Below the pieces are notes generated by a model. It saw only the letters and a list, made by a program, of their open reading frames with translations, was not told where the DNA came from and made no database searches. From Treponema sp. (lineage in GTDB: Bacteria > Spirochaetota > Spirochaetia > Treponematales > Treponemataceae), in contig JAKSLY010000002.1 of the NCBI GenBank assembly GCA_024400955.1, forward strand, positions 54,667 through 118,666: a DNA stretch of 64,000 nt. The letters are read 5' to 3'. This document shows, piece after piece, positions 33,685 to 42,198 of this stretch. A program made the translations under genes and the position numbers. Every line of letters begins with the position of its first letter. Position 1 is the stretch's first letter.

Positions 33685-34416
33685 ATGAAAGACTTTTCTA
33701 TAATTTTTGAAAATGACGAAATCCTTCTTGTAAACAAGGAATGTGGCGTTGCAGTGCAGGGAGGGGCCGGGATAAAGCATTCCCTTGACCAGGACCTGCC
33801 CCTTCAGGTTGGATACAAGGTTCATCTTGTGCATCGCCTTGACAGGGAAACCAGCGGCATTCTTGTCGTTGCAAAGAATCCTGTGGCAGCGGCAAAGTGG
33901 ACGAAGCTGATCCAGACTGACAGGGTGCGCAAGGAATATACTGCCCTTTGCTTTGGAGTGCCCCAGGTAAAGGGTAAGGAATGCACCAAGGGACGCCTTG
34001 AAGGAACAGTGGAAGCCCACGGACGAACCCAGAGTGCGGAAACTTTTTTTGAGGTTGAAAGGACTTTTGAAGTGGAGATTGCTGAAGGTGGGGAACCTGG
34101 CAGCCAGGGTGCCACTGAAGGTTCCATCCCGGAACCTGGCAGCTGTGAAAAACTCAGGATGTCGGTTTTACGAATCACCCTTGGAACCGGCCGCATGCAC
34201 CAGATCAGGATCCAGATGGCCAAGGCCAATGCCCCCCTTCTTGCTGACGACAAGCATGGAAATTTCAGGCTCAACAAGCTTGCCAGGAAAATCGGCGTCA
34301 AGAAGCTTCACCTTGCAGCCTCAAGGTTGACCCTTGAACTTGGCGGCAGGACGCAGACTTTTGAGATTCCCCTTCCGGAACACATGGAAAAGACCATGAA
34401 TCTTGCCGGAAACTAG
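33685..34416 (+). CDS. RluA-family pseudouridine synthase
   Basis: Converts specific uridines in 23S rRNA or tRNA to pseudouridine. 243 aa, single catalytic domain without an S4 domain. The catalytic Asp is D53 in LVHRLDRETSGILV; KEYTAL and LGTGRMHQIRIQMA are the other family motifs. There is a longer insertion around residues 130-155 (Gly/Glu/Pro-rich). The exact target cannot be told. Start ATG 33685 has a nearby -10 but no ribosome site. Confidence 0.93.
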   Translation: MKDFSIIFENDEILLVNKECGVAVQGGAGIKHSLDQDLPLQVGYKVHLVHRLDRETSGILVVAKNPVAAAKWTKLIQTDRVRKEYTALCFGVPQVKGKECTKGRLEGTVEAHGRTQSAETFFEVERTFEVEIAEGGEPGSQGATEGSIPEPGSCEKLRMSVLRITLGTGRMHQIRIQMAKANAPLLADDKHGNFRLNKLARKIGVKKLHLAASRLTLELGGRTQTFEIPLPEHMEKTMNLAGN

Positions 34417-34447
34417 GGGATGTTGGAAGGTTTTGACAGGTGGTGGT

Positions 34448-35419
34448 TTATTCCCCAGGGTAAACTACGCCCCATTCCTTTCTGAGGCCGTCCATGACCT
34501 TCATTACGCGGAGGGTTTCTTCGTGTGGCATTGACGGGCTCTGGAGCTTTCCTTCCTCAAGGCAAAGTTCGCTTTCAAGTACTTCGTATTCATAGCCTGT
34601 TGCAATCTGCGGGAACTGAACCTTCTGAAGGAGCTGGTCTTCTGCGTTGAACACGGAAATGGACTGGGGGTTGTTGATGTTTTCGACGATGGCGTATCCC
34701 TTGGTTCCGTAGATTACACCCTGGCGGTCGGAACGGCTTGTAAATCCTGAAGACAGGTTTGCAATCTTTCCGTCGCTGTAGACAAGCGTCATGCTGTTGA
34801 ACCTGTCGACTCCCGTATCCGTAAGAACTGCGTTGGACCTGATTTCCCTTATGTCCGTTCCGAATACCATCATGGCAAAGTTGAGGCTGTAGACGCCCAG
34901 GTCAAGGAGTGCACCTCCTGCAAGTTCCGGGCGAACCATGCGTTCCTTGTCGGCAATGGAGTAGTGCAGGTTTGCGGTCAGGGTGTCTGGCGTACCGATG
35001 ATTCCGCTGTCGATGATTTCCCTTATCTTTGCGCGGCTTGGCATGTAGCGTGTCCATATTGCTTCCGTTACAAAAACCTTTTCCTTCTTTGCAAGGTCGA
35101 GTATTTCACGGGCTTCTGCAGCATTTCTGGTGAATGCCTTTTCACAGAGGACGGCCTTTTTGTGGCTGATGCACATCTTCATGTTGGCATAGTGCTCGGA
35201 ATGGGGTGTTGCAACGTATACAAGGTCAACCTGTGGGTCTGAAAGAAGTTCTTCATAGGATCCGTAAGCCTTGGGAACTGAATGTTTCTGTGCAAATTCC
35301 CTGGCACGGTCAAGGCTGCGGGATGCTATGGCATAAAGTTCAGCATGGTCAGGAATTGCTGCAACTGTTCTTGCCATCACGTCGGCAATTCGTCCGGCAC
35401 CCAAAATACCGATTTTCAT
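34448..35419 (-). CDS. Gfo/Idh/MocA-family oxidoreductase
   Basis: 323 aa NAD(P)-dependent dehydrogenase. The Rossmann loop is GILGAGRIADVMA at the N-terminus; YVATPHSEH follows; the normally conserved EKP motif reads EKA (CEKAFTRNAAEA). The second domain is the usual alpha/beta fold. Substrates in this family are sugars or related diols and cannot be predicted. The ATG is preceded by AGGAGGACAG. It is convergent with the pseudouridine synthase gene. Confidence 0.9.
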   Translation of the reverse strand: MKIGILGAGRIADVMARTVAAIPDHAELYAIASRSLDRAREFAQKHSVPKAYGSYEELLSDPQVDLVYVATPHSEHYANMKMCISHKKAVLCEKAFTRNAAEAREILDLAKKEKVFVTEAIWTRYMPSRAKIREIIDSGIIGTPDTLTANLHYSIADKERMVRPELAGGALLDLGVYSLNFAMMVFGTDIREIRSNAVLTDTGVDRFNSMTLVYSDGKIANLSSGFTSRSDRQGVIYGTKGYAIVENINNPQSISVFNAEDQLLQKVQFPQIATGYEYEVLESELCLEEGKLQSPSMPHEETLRVMKVMDGLRKEWGVVYPGE

Positions 35420-35518
35420 AATCTGTCCTCCTGTAGAATTTTATGGACAAGCCCCAGAATCTATGGGAATTTTGAAGCTCTCAAGATCCTGTTCTTTCCT
35501 ATTATAACCCCATTATTA

Positions 35519-35548
35519 TTGACGTCAAAGGTTTTTTTATGATAAAAT
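35519..35548 (+). promoter_or_regulatory. Predicted promoter of yebC
   Basis: TTGACG (35519-35524), 18-base spacer, TAAAAT (35543-35548), 39 bases before ATG 35588. Confidence 0.5.
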
Positions 35549-35587
35549 ACACTACAATTTCGTATCTATTTTTACAGGAGATATTCC

Positions 35588-36379
35588 ATGTCAGGACACA
35601 GTAAATGGTCGACAATTAAGCACGCAAAGGGCGCAGCTGATGCAAAGCGTGGTGCACTTTTCACAAAATTGATTAAGGAAATTTCTATCGCAGCAAGCAT
35701 GGGCGGTGGAGATGCTAGCTCAAACCCACGTCTTCGTGCTGCTATTGTTAAAGCTAAGGCTGCTTCAATGCCTAAGGACAACATTGAACGTGCCATCAAG
35801 AAGGGTACTGGTGAACTCGGTGGCGGAACATACGAAGAATTGGTATACGAAGGATACGCTCCAGGTGGAGTAGCTGTTCTTATCGAAGTTCTTACAGACA
35901 ACAAGAACCGCGCTGCTGCAAACGTACGCAACATCCTTACAAAGAACGGCGGTAACCTCGGTACAACAGGTTCAACAAGCCGCATGTTTGAACGCAAGGG
36001 TGTTATCGAAATGGATGCAGAAAAGGCATCTGAAGAAGAAGTAATGGAAGTTGCTGTTGGAGCAGGTGCTGACGACGTTACAAACGAAGATGGCGTTATC
36101 ACAATCACAACAGATCCTTCTGCATTCGAAGGTGTTGTAGAAGCAATTACAGCAAAGCATGATGCAGGCCTTTCTCCAAAGCAGGAAGAAACACCGGAAT
36201 CAGAAAAGTGGGCAACACTTTCTGCTGCCGTATCCATGGTTCCATTCCAGTACACAGCAGTTGATGCAGAAACTGCAAAGAAGGTTCAGAAGCTTCTTGA
36301 CAAGCTGGAAGAAGATGATGACGTTCAGAACGTTTACTCAACAGTTGAATATCCTGATGACTTTGATCCAGAAGCATAA
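35588..36379 (+). CDS. yebC: YebC/PmpR family protein
   Basis: 263 aa. Starts MSGHSKWSTIKHAKGAADAKR, the signature of the YebC/TACO1 family. These proteins either regulate transcription (PmpR) or help ribosomes through proline stretches and translation elongation. CAGGAG precedes ATG. Codon use is as strongly biased as in pgk and tpiA (CGT/CGC for Arg, ACA for Thr, GCA/GCT for Ala, no AGG), while the neighbours use AGG, TCC and GCC freely, so it is probably very highly expressed. The last residues are acidic (DDFDPEA). Confidence 0.96.
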   Translation: MSGHSKWSTIKHAKGAADAKRGALFTKLIKEISIAASMGGGDASSNPRLRAAIVKAKAASMPKDNIERAIKKGTGELGGGTYEELVYEGYAPGGVAVLIEVLTDNKNRAAANVRNILTKNGGNLGTTGSTSRMFERKGVIEMDAEKASEEEVMEVAVGAGADDVTNEDGVITITTDPSAFEGVVEAITAKHDAGLSPKQEETPESEKWATLSAAVSMVPFQYTAVDAETAKKVQKLLDKLEEDDDVQNVYSTVEYPDDFDPEA

Positions 36380-36411
36380 TTTTGGAATCAGACTTTAGGT
36401 AATGTTTAGAA

Positions 36412-36448
36412 AGGCATCTGAATGTTTTCATCCAGGTGCCTTTTTTTT
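36412..36448 (+). terminator. Intrinsic terminator after yebC
   Basis: AGGCATCTG (36412-36420) pairs with CAGGTGCCT (36433-36441) and is followed by T at 36441-36448. Confidence 0.85.
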
Positions 36449-36461
36449 CGGCTGAATATAA

Positions 36462-36932
36462 ATGCGTGTTCTTGGTATTGATCCGGGCCTTGCACATACC
36501 GGCTTTGGAATCGTTGACTTTAACAGCGGCAGACTTTCTCTTGTAAGCTACGGGGTCATAGAGACTTCCAGTGATGACAGTCACGAGGTAAGGCTTCTTG
36601 CCATCTATAACAGGCTTCTTGCCGTAATCGATGAATTCAGGCCGGACCATGCAGAAATGGAAACCCTGTTTTTTGCACGCAACACCACAAGCGCCATGGC
36701 CGTGGCTGAAGCCAAGGGTGTCATAACACTGTGCCTTGCCCAGAATGCCATTCCCGTGTACATGTACACCCCAAACCAGATAAAGTACGCAGTTTCCGGC
36801 ACAAAGACTGCCGACAAGGAAACGGTGGAGCACTGCGTCCAGCTTCTGCTGAACCTTAAGAATCCTCCAAAACCTGACCATGCTGCCGATGCCCTGGCAG
36901 GAGCCATAACCCACTGTCACAGCGTCCTGTAA
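36462..36932 (+). CDS. ruvC: Holliday junction resolvase RuvC
   Basis: Cuts Holliday junctions together with RuvAB. 156 aa. Catalytic acidic residues are D7 (GIDPG), E67 (EMETLFF), and the DHAADALA block with D139 and D143. The start ATG directly follows the yebC terminator. It overlaps the 3' end of the next gene, on the opposite strand, by 16 bp. No ruvA or ruvB is in the window. Confidence 0.96.
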   Translation: MRVLGIDPGLAHTGFGIVDFNSGRLSLVSYGVIETSSDDSHEVRLLAIYNRLLAVIDEFRPDHAEMETLFFARNTTSAMAVAEAKGVITLCLAQNAIPVYMYTPNQIKYAVSGTKTADKETVEHCVQLLLNLKNPPKPDHAADALAGAITHCHSVL

Positions 36933-37636
36933 ATCCAGGCTTTTCCTGTCTTTCCGATGCGCTCCGTGAAGCCTGCCTTCGTGTAGACCCATAGCATTAT
37001 GTCCGTGTCCTGCCTTTTTGCGGCGGGAAAATCCTTCTTCAATTCCTCAAAAAATTCAGCAGAGGTAAATTCCCTGTCCCTGAGGCTTTTTGGAACAAGC
37101 TTTTTCCATGATGACCTGCCGTGGAACCTGTGGGTCACAAGTATTTCTTCAAGCCGCTTGTCCGTCTTTTCCCAGTCCTTGGGGAACCTGCGCCTTCCGT
37201 TTCTTGACTGAACCGGCGTCTGGTGCCTGATGCGTTCTTCCGTAATGACGGTTTCCAGCACTTCCAGGGTGAAATTCCTGTCTGCAAGGAAGGCCGTAAG
37301 GGAAGTAAGTTCCCTGAATGCGCATAGCATGGTCTTTTTTACGGGACTTTTGCGCCTGGTGGTTTTTCCGCTCCCTATGTCCGTGGTTTCTATGTATTTT
37401 ACGGTGGCCACAGGATGAACCACGGTGATCCTTCTCTTTTCCCTGATGAATGACTCGATTTTTTTCTTCAAATTTGCAAGGGAAGCAGTCTGAATTTCTA
37501 TTATTCCCCCGTCGGGAAGAAGAATGTCGGCAATGTAATCCCCGGTTTTCTGTTCCGTAAGGGCTCCTTCATTGACTGATGAGTACATTGTCTTGAGGCT
37601 TTTGTGAAGTTTTGTCTCGTTATAGGTGTTTATCAT
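36917..37636 (-). CDS. Possible PD-(D/E)xK-like nuclease with C-terminal winged helix
   Basis: 239 aa, no named family recognised. Near the N-terminus E28, then D37 in YIADILLPDG and E47-x-Q49 in GIIEIQTASL fit the core of a restriction-type nuclease fold in which the last Lys is replaced by Gln, as in some such enzymes. The C-terminal 60 residues (REFTSAEFFEELKKDF, then GKAWIYRTL) look like a winged helix for DNA binding. It is convergent with ruvC and overlaps it by 16 bp. A nuclease role is inference from the residue pattern only. Confidence 0.45.
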   Translation of the reverse strand: MINTYNETKLHKSLKTMYSSVNEGALTEQKTGDYIADILLPDGGIIEIQTASLANLKKKIESFIREKRRITVVHPVATVKYIETTDIGSGKTTRRKSPVKKTMLCAFRELTSLTAFLADRNFTLEVLETVITEERIRHQTPVQSRNGRRRFPKDWEKTDKRLEEILVTHRFHGRSSWKKLVPKSLRDREFTSAEFFEELKKDFPAAKRQDTDIMLWVYTKAGFTERIGKTGKAWIYRTL

Positions 37637-37688
37637 GGTTCCCTGCCTGCTTTTTTGAGGAAAATATCATTATCGGCACTATTTTCGA

Positions 37689-37716
37689 TTGACAATAGTG
37701 TTTTTTTTGCTAAAAT
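37689..37716 (+). promoter_or_regulatory. Predicted promoter of the division cluster
   Basis: TTGACA (37689-37694), 16-base spacer, TAAAAT (37711-37716). It reads into mraZ. Transcription would start near 37723, inside the MraZ box array. Confidence 0.7.
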
Positions 37717-37760
37717 GGGTGATAAGTGGGAAATAGTGGGGAAAAGTGGTAGATAGTGGC
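37715..37760 (+). promoter_or_regulatory. MraZ operator: five GTGG/TGGG direct repeats
   Basis: TGGG at 37716, 37727 and 37737, TGGT at 37747 and TGGC at 37757, spaced 10-11 bp, lie between the -10 and the mraZ start. MraZ of other bacteria binds such tandem TGGG-N5-6 boxes to control its own operon. Confidence 0.8.
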
Positions 37761-37766
37761 ATGAAT

Positions 37767-38207
37767 ATGCTTTGCGGAGAATACAACAATACTCTTGACG
37801 AAAAGGGTCGTATCCAGTTCCCGGCAAAACTCAGATCTGTTTTGCAGCAGGATGGACTTGTTGTAACCCGCGGGCTGGACCGCTGTCTTATGCTTTTTAC
37901 TATGGATGAATGGACCTCATTAACTGAAAAGATAATGGGGTCTGCTTCTCTTTTTGACTCGAATAAGCGCATGGTTTTGAGACGCTTTCTGTCTCCTGGC
38001 CAGGAAGTTGCCTTTGACAAGTCGGGCCGCCTTTCTATTCCCCAAAGTCTGAGGGATTACGCCGGTTTAAAGGGGGAATGCACGATTCTTGGCATGAACA
38101 AGTACATGGAATTGTGGGATTCCGAAACCTACGGAAAGTATCTTGAAGAAACAGAAGACTCATTTATTCAGGCTGCAAGCGAATCAATGGGTGACATTAT
38201 TTTGTGA
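37767..38207 (+). CDS. mraZ: Transcriptional regulator MraZ
   Basis: 146 aa from ATG 37767, which gives the family N-terminus MLCGEYNNTLDEKGRIQFPAK. ATG 37761 or GTG 37746 would add a few residues from the box array. Two SpoVT/AbrB-type half domains carry the DEKGRIQFPAKLR and DKSGRLSIPQSLR motifs. It forms a ring and binds the repeats just upstream, so the operon is probably autoregulated. First gene of the division cluster. Confidence 0.95.
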   Translation: MLCGEYNNTLDEKGRIQFPAKLRSVLQQDGLVVTRGLDRCLMLFTMDEWTSLTEKIMGSASLFDSNKRMVLRRFLSPGQEVAFDKSGRLSIPQSLRDYAGLKGECTILGMNKYMELWDSETYGKYLEETEDSFIQAASESMGDIIL

Positions 38208-38266
38208 CGTATAGGGTCTCTGGGGGCTTTTGCCCTGGGGGTTATATATAAAAAAGGGAATATAAA

Positions 38267-39262
38267 TTGGAAATCGTTCACACTCCTGTTCTTTTAAATG
38301 AATGCCTCACCATGCTTTCTCCTGTAGGGGAGAAATTTGAGCACGATGCCTTCATGATTGATTCCACATTGGGAGAGGGCGGACATTCATTCAATTTTCT
38401 TTCAAGGTATCCGGGGCTTAGGATAAAGGGCCTGGATGCGGATTCCGTGATTCAATCCAGGGCCAGGGAACGTCTTGCTCCCTTTGGGGACAGGATGCAG
38501 TTTTACAATGGCTGGTTCAACGACTTTTATTCCCAGTTTCCACTTGATGATCCCAATGAAAGAAGGCCTGACTTGATCCTCTTTGACCTGGGCATCAGCG
38601 TTTTCCATTATGAACGTAGCGGCCGCGGTTTTTCCTTCAGGTATGACGAGGAACTGGACATGCGCCTTAATTCAGCAACGGAAGAAAGTGCTGCGGACAT
38701 TGTAAACAGGATGCCGGAAGAACAGCTGGCAAACATGATATACCTTTATTCAGACGAAAAATATTCAAGGCGGATTGCGGCCGAAATATGCAGGGTAAGG
38801 GCAACTCAGAAAATTGTTTCCACAAAGCATCTTGCGGACATCATTTACGGCGCGGTACCTGCAAAGTACAGGCACGGAAACATTCATCCGGCAACAAGGA
38901 CATTCCAGGCCCTGCGCATTCAGGTCAACAGCGAGCTAAAGAGGCTGCCTCAGGCCATTCACGATGCATACAACGTTCTTGCTCCAGGGGGAAAGCTTGG
39001 GGTGATCACATTCCATTCCCTTGAGGATAGGATCGTAAAGAACTATTTCCGAAATCTTGGAAAGCAGTGCGTGTGTCCACCGGAAGTGCCAAAGTGTGTC
39101 TGTGGCGGAACTGCCTGTGCTGAAATCCTTACAAGAAAACCTCTTGAACCTACGGAAGAGGAGGTCAGGATGAATTCCCCTTCAAGAAGTGCAAAACTTC
39201 GCGTGGTCAGAAAAGTCCGTGATGCCGATGAAAGGCGTCTTTACGGCGTGGAGGCCATGTAA
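38267..39262 (+). CDS. rsmH: 16S rRNA m4C1402 methyltransferase RsmH
   Basis: Methylates N4 of C1402 in 16S rRNA with SAM. 331 aa. TTG 38267 is the start, since MEIVHTPVLLNECL is the family N-terminus and AAAGGGAA lies just upstream; no ATG is available. The SAM motif is DSTLGEGGHSFNFL; FDLGISVFHYERSGRGFSF and TFHSLEDRIVKNYF follow. Its stop overlaps the ftsL start by one base (TAATG). Confidence 0.95.
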   Translation: MEIVHTPVLLNECLTMLSPVGEKFEHDAFMIDSTLGEGGHSFNFLSRYPGLRIKGLDADSVIQSRARERLAPFGDRMQFYNGWFNDFYSQFPLDDPNERRPDLILFDLGISVFHYERSGRGFSFRYDEELDMRLNSATEESAADIVNRMPEEQLANMIYLYSDEKYSRRIAAEICRVRATQKIVSTKHLADIIYGAVPAKYRHGNIHPATRTFQALRIQVNSELKRLPQAIHDAYNVLAPGGKLGVITFHSLEDRIVKNYFRNLGKQCVCPPEVPKCVCGGTACAEILTRKPLEPTEEEVRMNSPSRSAKLRVVRKVRDADERRLYGVEAM

Positions 39263-39576
39263 TGGGCAGAAGGCTTGGCGGATTAATGCATACGATTTTC
39301 ATTTGCCTCATTGCACTGGGAATTCCGGGGCTCCTGGTAGTCAATGGAATTCAGTCCAGCAAGTACAGGACATTGCGTAAGGAAGTTCTCGACCTGGAAC
39401 GCAGGCAGGAACAGCTTATCGAGGAAAACAAGCGTCTCATAACTGACATAAGCATTTTGTCCAGCTCGGACAGAATTGAAAAGATAGCGGAAGATGATCT
39501 TGGAATGCGCAAGGCTGAATCGGAAGAAATCGTTCGCGTTGAAATGAAGAACAAGAACAGGGGAGAAAACAAATGA
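39262..39576 (+). CDS. ftsL: FtsL-like division protein
   Basis: 104 aa. One membrane helix (about 10-27) and then a coiled coil (LRKEVLDLERRQEQLIEENK), the layout of FtsL/DivIC. It would join FtsQ and FtsW at the septum. Small size and low conservation mean position between rsmH and murF is part of the evidence. It overlaps murF by 4 bp. Confidence 0.8.
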   Translation: MGRRLGGLMHTIFICLIALGIPGLLVVNGIQSSKYRTLRKEVLDLERRQEQLIEENKRLITDISILSSSDRIEKIAEDDLGMRKAESEEIVRVEMKNKNRGENK

Positions 39577-40997
39577 GCGGATCACTTCTTACATTGGAAC
39601 AGCTTCTCCATTCCACAGGCGGGGTTCACGTCCTTGGTACGGGCAGCGGTGAATTTTTCACTGTTGCAACGGATAGCCGTCAGGTTGCAGGTGGAACCCT
39701 GTTTGTTCCCCTCATTGGAGAATTCCAGGACGGCCATAAGTACATTCCACAGGCGGCAGAAAAGGGTGCTTCCGTTGTCTTTATTTCCATGAAGAATTAT
39801 GAGGCTGACAGCGAATATTTTGTCGGCATACATAGGGATTTTCCAGACCTTGTGATGATTGCAGTTGAAAACACCATGACTGCCCTTCAGAAGGCTGCAG
39901 GCTGCTATGTGGAGCAGTTTCCTGATTTAATAAAGATTGCGGTGACTGGTTCCAGCGGAAAGACCACAACCAAGGAAATACTTGTTTCCATCATGTCCCA
40001 GAAATACAGCGTTGTCTGCAACAAGGGAAACCTTAACAGTGAAACGGGTCTTCCCCTTTCCGTTTTTGAAATCAGGAAGGAACACCAGTGCGGAATCTTT
40101 GAAATGGGAATGAACCGGGAAAATGAAATCGGTGAAATCTCCGAAGTCCTGAAGGCATCCTATGCCGTCGTTACGAACATAGGGACTGCCCATATTGGAA
40201 TTCTTGGAAGCCGCGAAAACATTGCAAGGGAAAAGGCAAAGGTCTTTGATCATTTTGGGCCGTCAGGAGTAGGCGTAATTCCCTTTGATGATGATTACAC
40301 TGAATTCCTTGAATCCAAGGTCAAGGGCAGGTGCCTTAAATATGGGCAGGACACTGAATGGGTAAAATGCATTTCTTCTCTCGGGCTTTTGGGAACAAGG
40401 TTTTCCGTTGGTACAAGTGAATGCATCCTTTCCCTGCCGGGAAAATACAATTACAGGAATGCATTGGGGGCTGTAACCCTGGCACGGGAGCTTGGCCTTT
40501 CCGATGCACAGATAGCCGCAGGAATCAACGCTCTCAAGCCCATGTTCGGCCGCAGCCAGGTTCTTTCGGGAAAATACACCATAGTCCAGGACTGCTACAA
40601 TGCAAATCCTGACTCCATGGAAAAGGCGGTGGAATTTGTTTCTTCCGTTACCGGTGAAGAAAAGAAGGTCTTTGTCCTTGGCGACATGCTTGAGCTGGGG
40701 GAAGATTCCAAAAGGGAACATGAAAAGATAGGTACCCTTGCAGCATCATCTTCTGCTGACGAAGTGATTTTTGTTGGCACCGAGATGAAGGCTGCCTATG
40801 ACGTGGCCCGATCTTCTGCAGGTGAAAAGAAAATTCTTTTTGTTGAAGGAAAGACGGATGAAGCCATGGAAAAAATCGCTGGCGAGATAAATTCTTCATG
40901 GCCTGAGAAAACCATTATATTGATAAAGGGGTCCCGTGGAATGGGACTTGAGAGGATAACCCAAATGCTGGAAGGAAATGACCATGGCCGGATATAG
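39573..40997 (+). CDS. murF: UDP-MurNAc-tripeptide:D-Ala-D-Ala ligase MurF
   Basis: Adds D-Ala-D-Ala to the peptidoglycan precursor with ATP. 474 aa. P-loop VTGSSGKTTTKE near residue 128, then NKGNLNSETGLP, FEMGMNRENEIGE and DCYNANPDSME in the usual order. It follows ftsL directly; ftsI and murE, normally between them, are absent. It overlaps ftsW. Confidence 0.96.
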   Translation: MSGSLLTLEQLLHSTGGVHVLGTGSGEFFTVATDSRQVAGGTLFVPLIGEFQDGHKYIPQAAEKGASVVFISMKNYEADSEYFVGIHRDFPDLVMIAVENTMTALQKAAGCYVEQFPDLIKIAVTGSSGKTTTKEILVSIMSQKYSVVCNKGNLNSETGLPLSVFEIRKEHQCGIFEMGMNRENEIGEISEVLKASYAVVTNIGTAHIGILGSRENIAREKAKVFDHFGPSGVGVIPFDDDYTEFLESKVKGRCLKYGQDTEWVKCISSLGLLGTRFSVGTSECILSLPGKYNYRNALGAVTLARELGLSDAQIAAGINALKPMFGRSQVLSGKYTIVQDCYNANPDSMEKAVEFVSSVTGEEKKVFVLGDMLELGEDSKREHEKIGTLAASSSADEVIFVGTEMKAAYDVARSSAGEKKILFVEGKTDEAMEKIAGEINSSWPEKTIILIKGSRGMGLERITQMLEGNDHGRI

Positions 40998-42198
40998 CCT
41001 TAAATCCGACAGACCCATGGGTTCATACAGAAAAAGTGACAGCCTCTTTTTAATCTGCGTCCTGCTTATGTGGGGCCTTGGAATATTCACGATATTCGTA
41101 TGCACCCAGAGCGTCGGCGAAAGGTTCTTTAACAACAGGTATTACTTCCTTTACAGGCAGCTGTTCTATTCGGTGCCGGCATTTGCTGGATTTGTTTTTT
41201 TTGCAGTTACACCAATGAAGGCAATCAGGAAAATGATCCTCATGTTTGCCTTTGTTTCAATTGTCCTGTGTCTCATGGCGCTTCTGCCTGGAATCGGAAG
41301 TTCAAGGAACGGGGCTGCCCGATGGATTTCAATTCCCCACCTGTTTACATTCCAGCCTTCGGAACTTGTAAAGTTCACCATGTGCCTTTACCTTGCAAAT
41401 CTTTTTGACAGGCATTCTGCTGAATATGAGGAAAACAGGACGGAGTTCAAGTATCCTGTCTGCGCCCTGATTCTCTTTTCCGGGGTCATAGCGCTTCAGA
41501 AGGATCTTTCCACATGCGTTCTTGTCTTCATTGTTGGAATTGCACTGTTCCTTGTTAGCGGTGCACCTGTCCTTTGGATGATTCCCATGGGGCTTCTTGT
41601 TGCAGTGACGGGCGCCCTCATGATACTGATGGAACCTTACCGGCTCATGCGTGTCCTTGCATACATCTGTCCCGAAAAGTTTACGACTACGGCAGGTTAC
41701 CAGAGCCTTGCTTCTGCCAGGGCCATAAATGCAGGCGGAGTTTGGGGAGTGGGAACCGGAAGCGGACTTGATGCCATAAACGGAATTCCTGAAATACAGA
41801 CGGACTATATTTTTGCAGGTTGGGCTACTTCCATGGGGCTTGTTGGTGTTACCATGTTCTTCTTCCTGCTGTGCTTTTTTGCCTACAGGGGATTCAGGAT
41901 TGCCATGACGGGCCGTTCAAGGTTTGCATCCTTTGCCTCCTATGGCTGCGTTCTTTCCATGGTTCTTCAGGCCGTGTTCAACTGCGCGGTTGTTTCCGGT
42001 GCAGCTCCGACGACAGGCATTCCATTGCCCTTCTTTTCTTCCGGAGGATCGTCCCTGATTGTCACCATGTGCATGTGCGGATTTGTGATAAATGCGTCCC
42101 ATTGTGATGCCGATGATAGTATGGAGGAATATGTTCCTGCATCAAATGTGATTGATCTTGAATCAGAGAGTTTTACTGAAACGGTGGTTGAATTATGA
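40984..42198 (+). CDS. ftsW: Septal peptidoglycan polymerase FtsW
   Basis: SEDS-family membrane protein, 404 aa from ATG 40984, about ten membrane helices. Family motifs: GIGSSRNGAARWISIP, FQPSELVKF, and PTTGIPLPFFSSGGSSL near the C-terminus. ATG 40978 would lie only two bases after AAGGAA, so ATG 40984 with six-base spacing is preferred. It overlaps murF by 14 bp and ftsQ by 4 bp. Confidence 0.92.
   Translation: MAGYSLKSDRPMGSYRKSDSLFLICVLLMWGLGIFTIFVCTQSVGERFFNNRYYFLYRQLFYSVPAFAGFVFFAVTPMKAIRKMILMFAFVSIVLCLMALLPGIGSSRNGAARWISIPHLFTFQPSELVKFTMCLYLANLFDRHSAEYEENRTEFKYPVCALILFSGVIALQKDLSTCVLVFIVGIALFLVSGAPVLWMIPMGLLVAVTGALMILMEPYRLMRVLAYICPEKFTTTAGYQSLASARAINAGGVWGVGTGSGLDAINGIPEIQTDYIFAGWATSMGLVGVTMFFFLLCFFAYRGFRIAMTGRSRFASFASYGCVLSMVLQAVFNCAVVSGAAPTTGIPLPFFSSGGSSLIVTMCMCGFVINASHCDADDSMEEYVPASNVIDLESESFTETVVEL

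Noticed and set aside
36147..36992. 281-codon minus-strand frame across yebC and ruvC
   Set aside because: It overlaps two conserved genes and the yebC terminator; no homology pattern.
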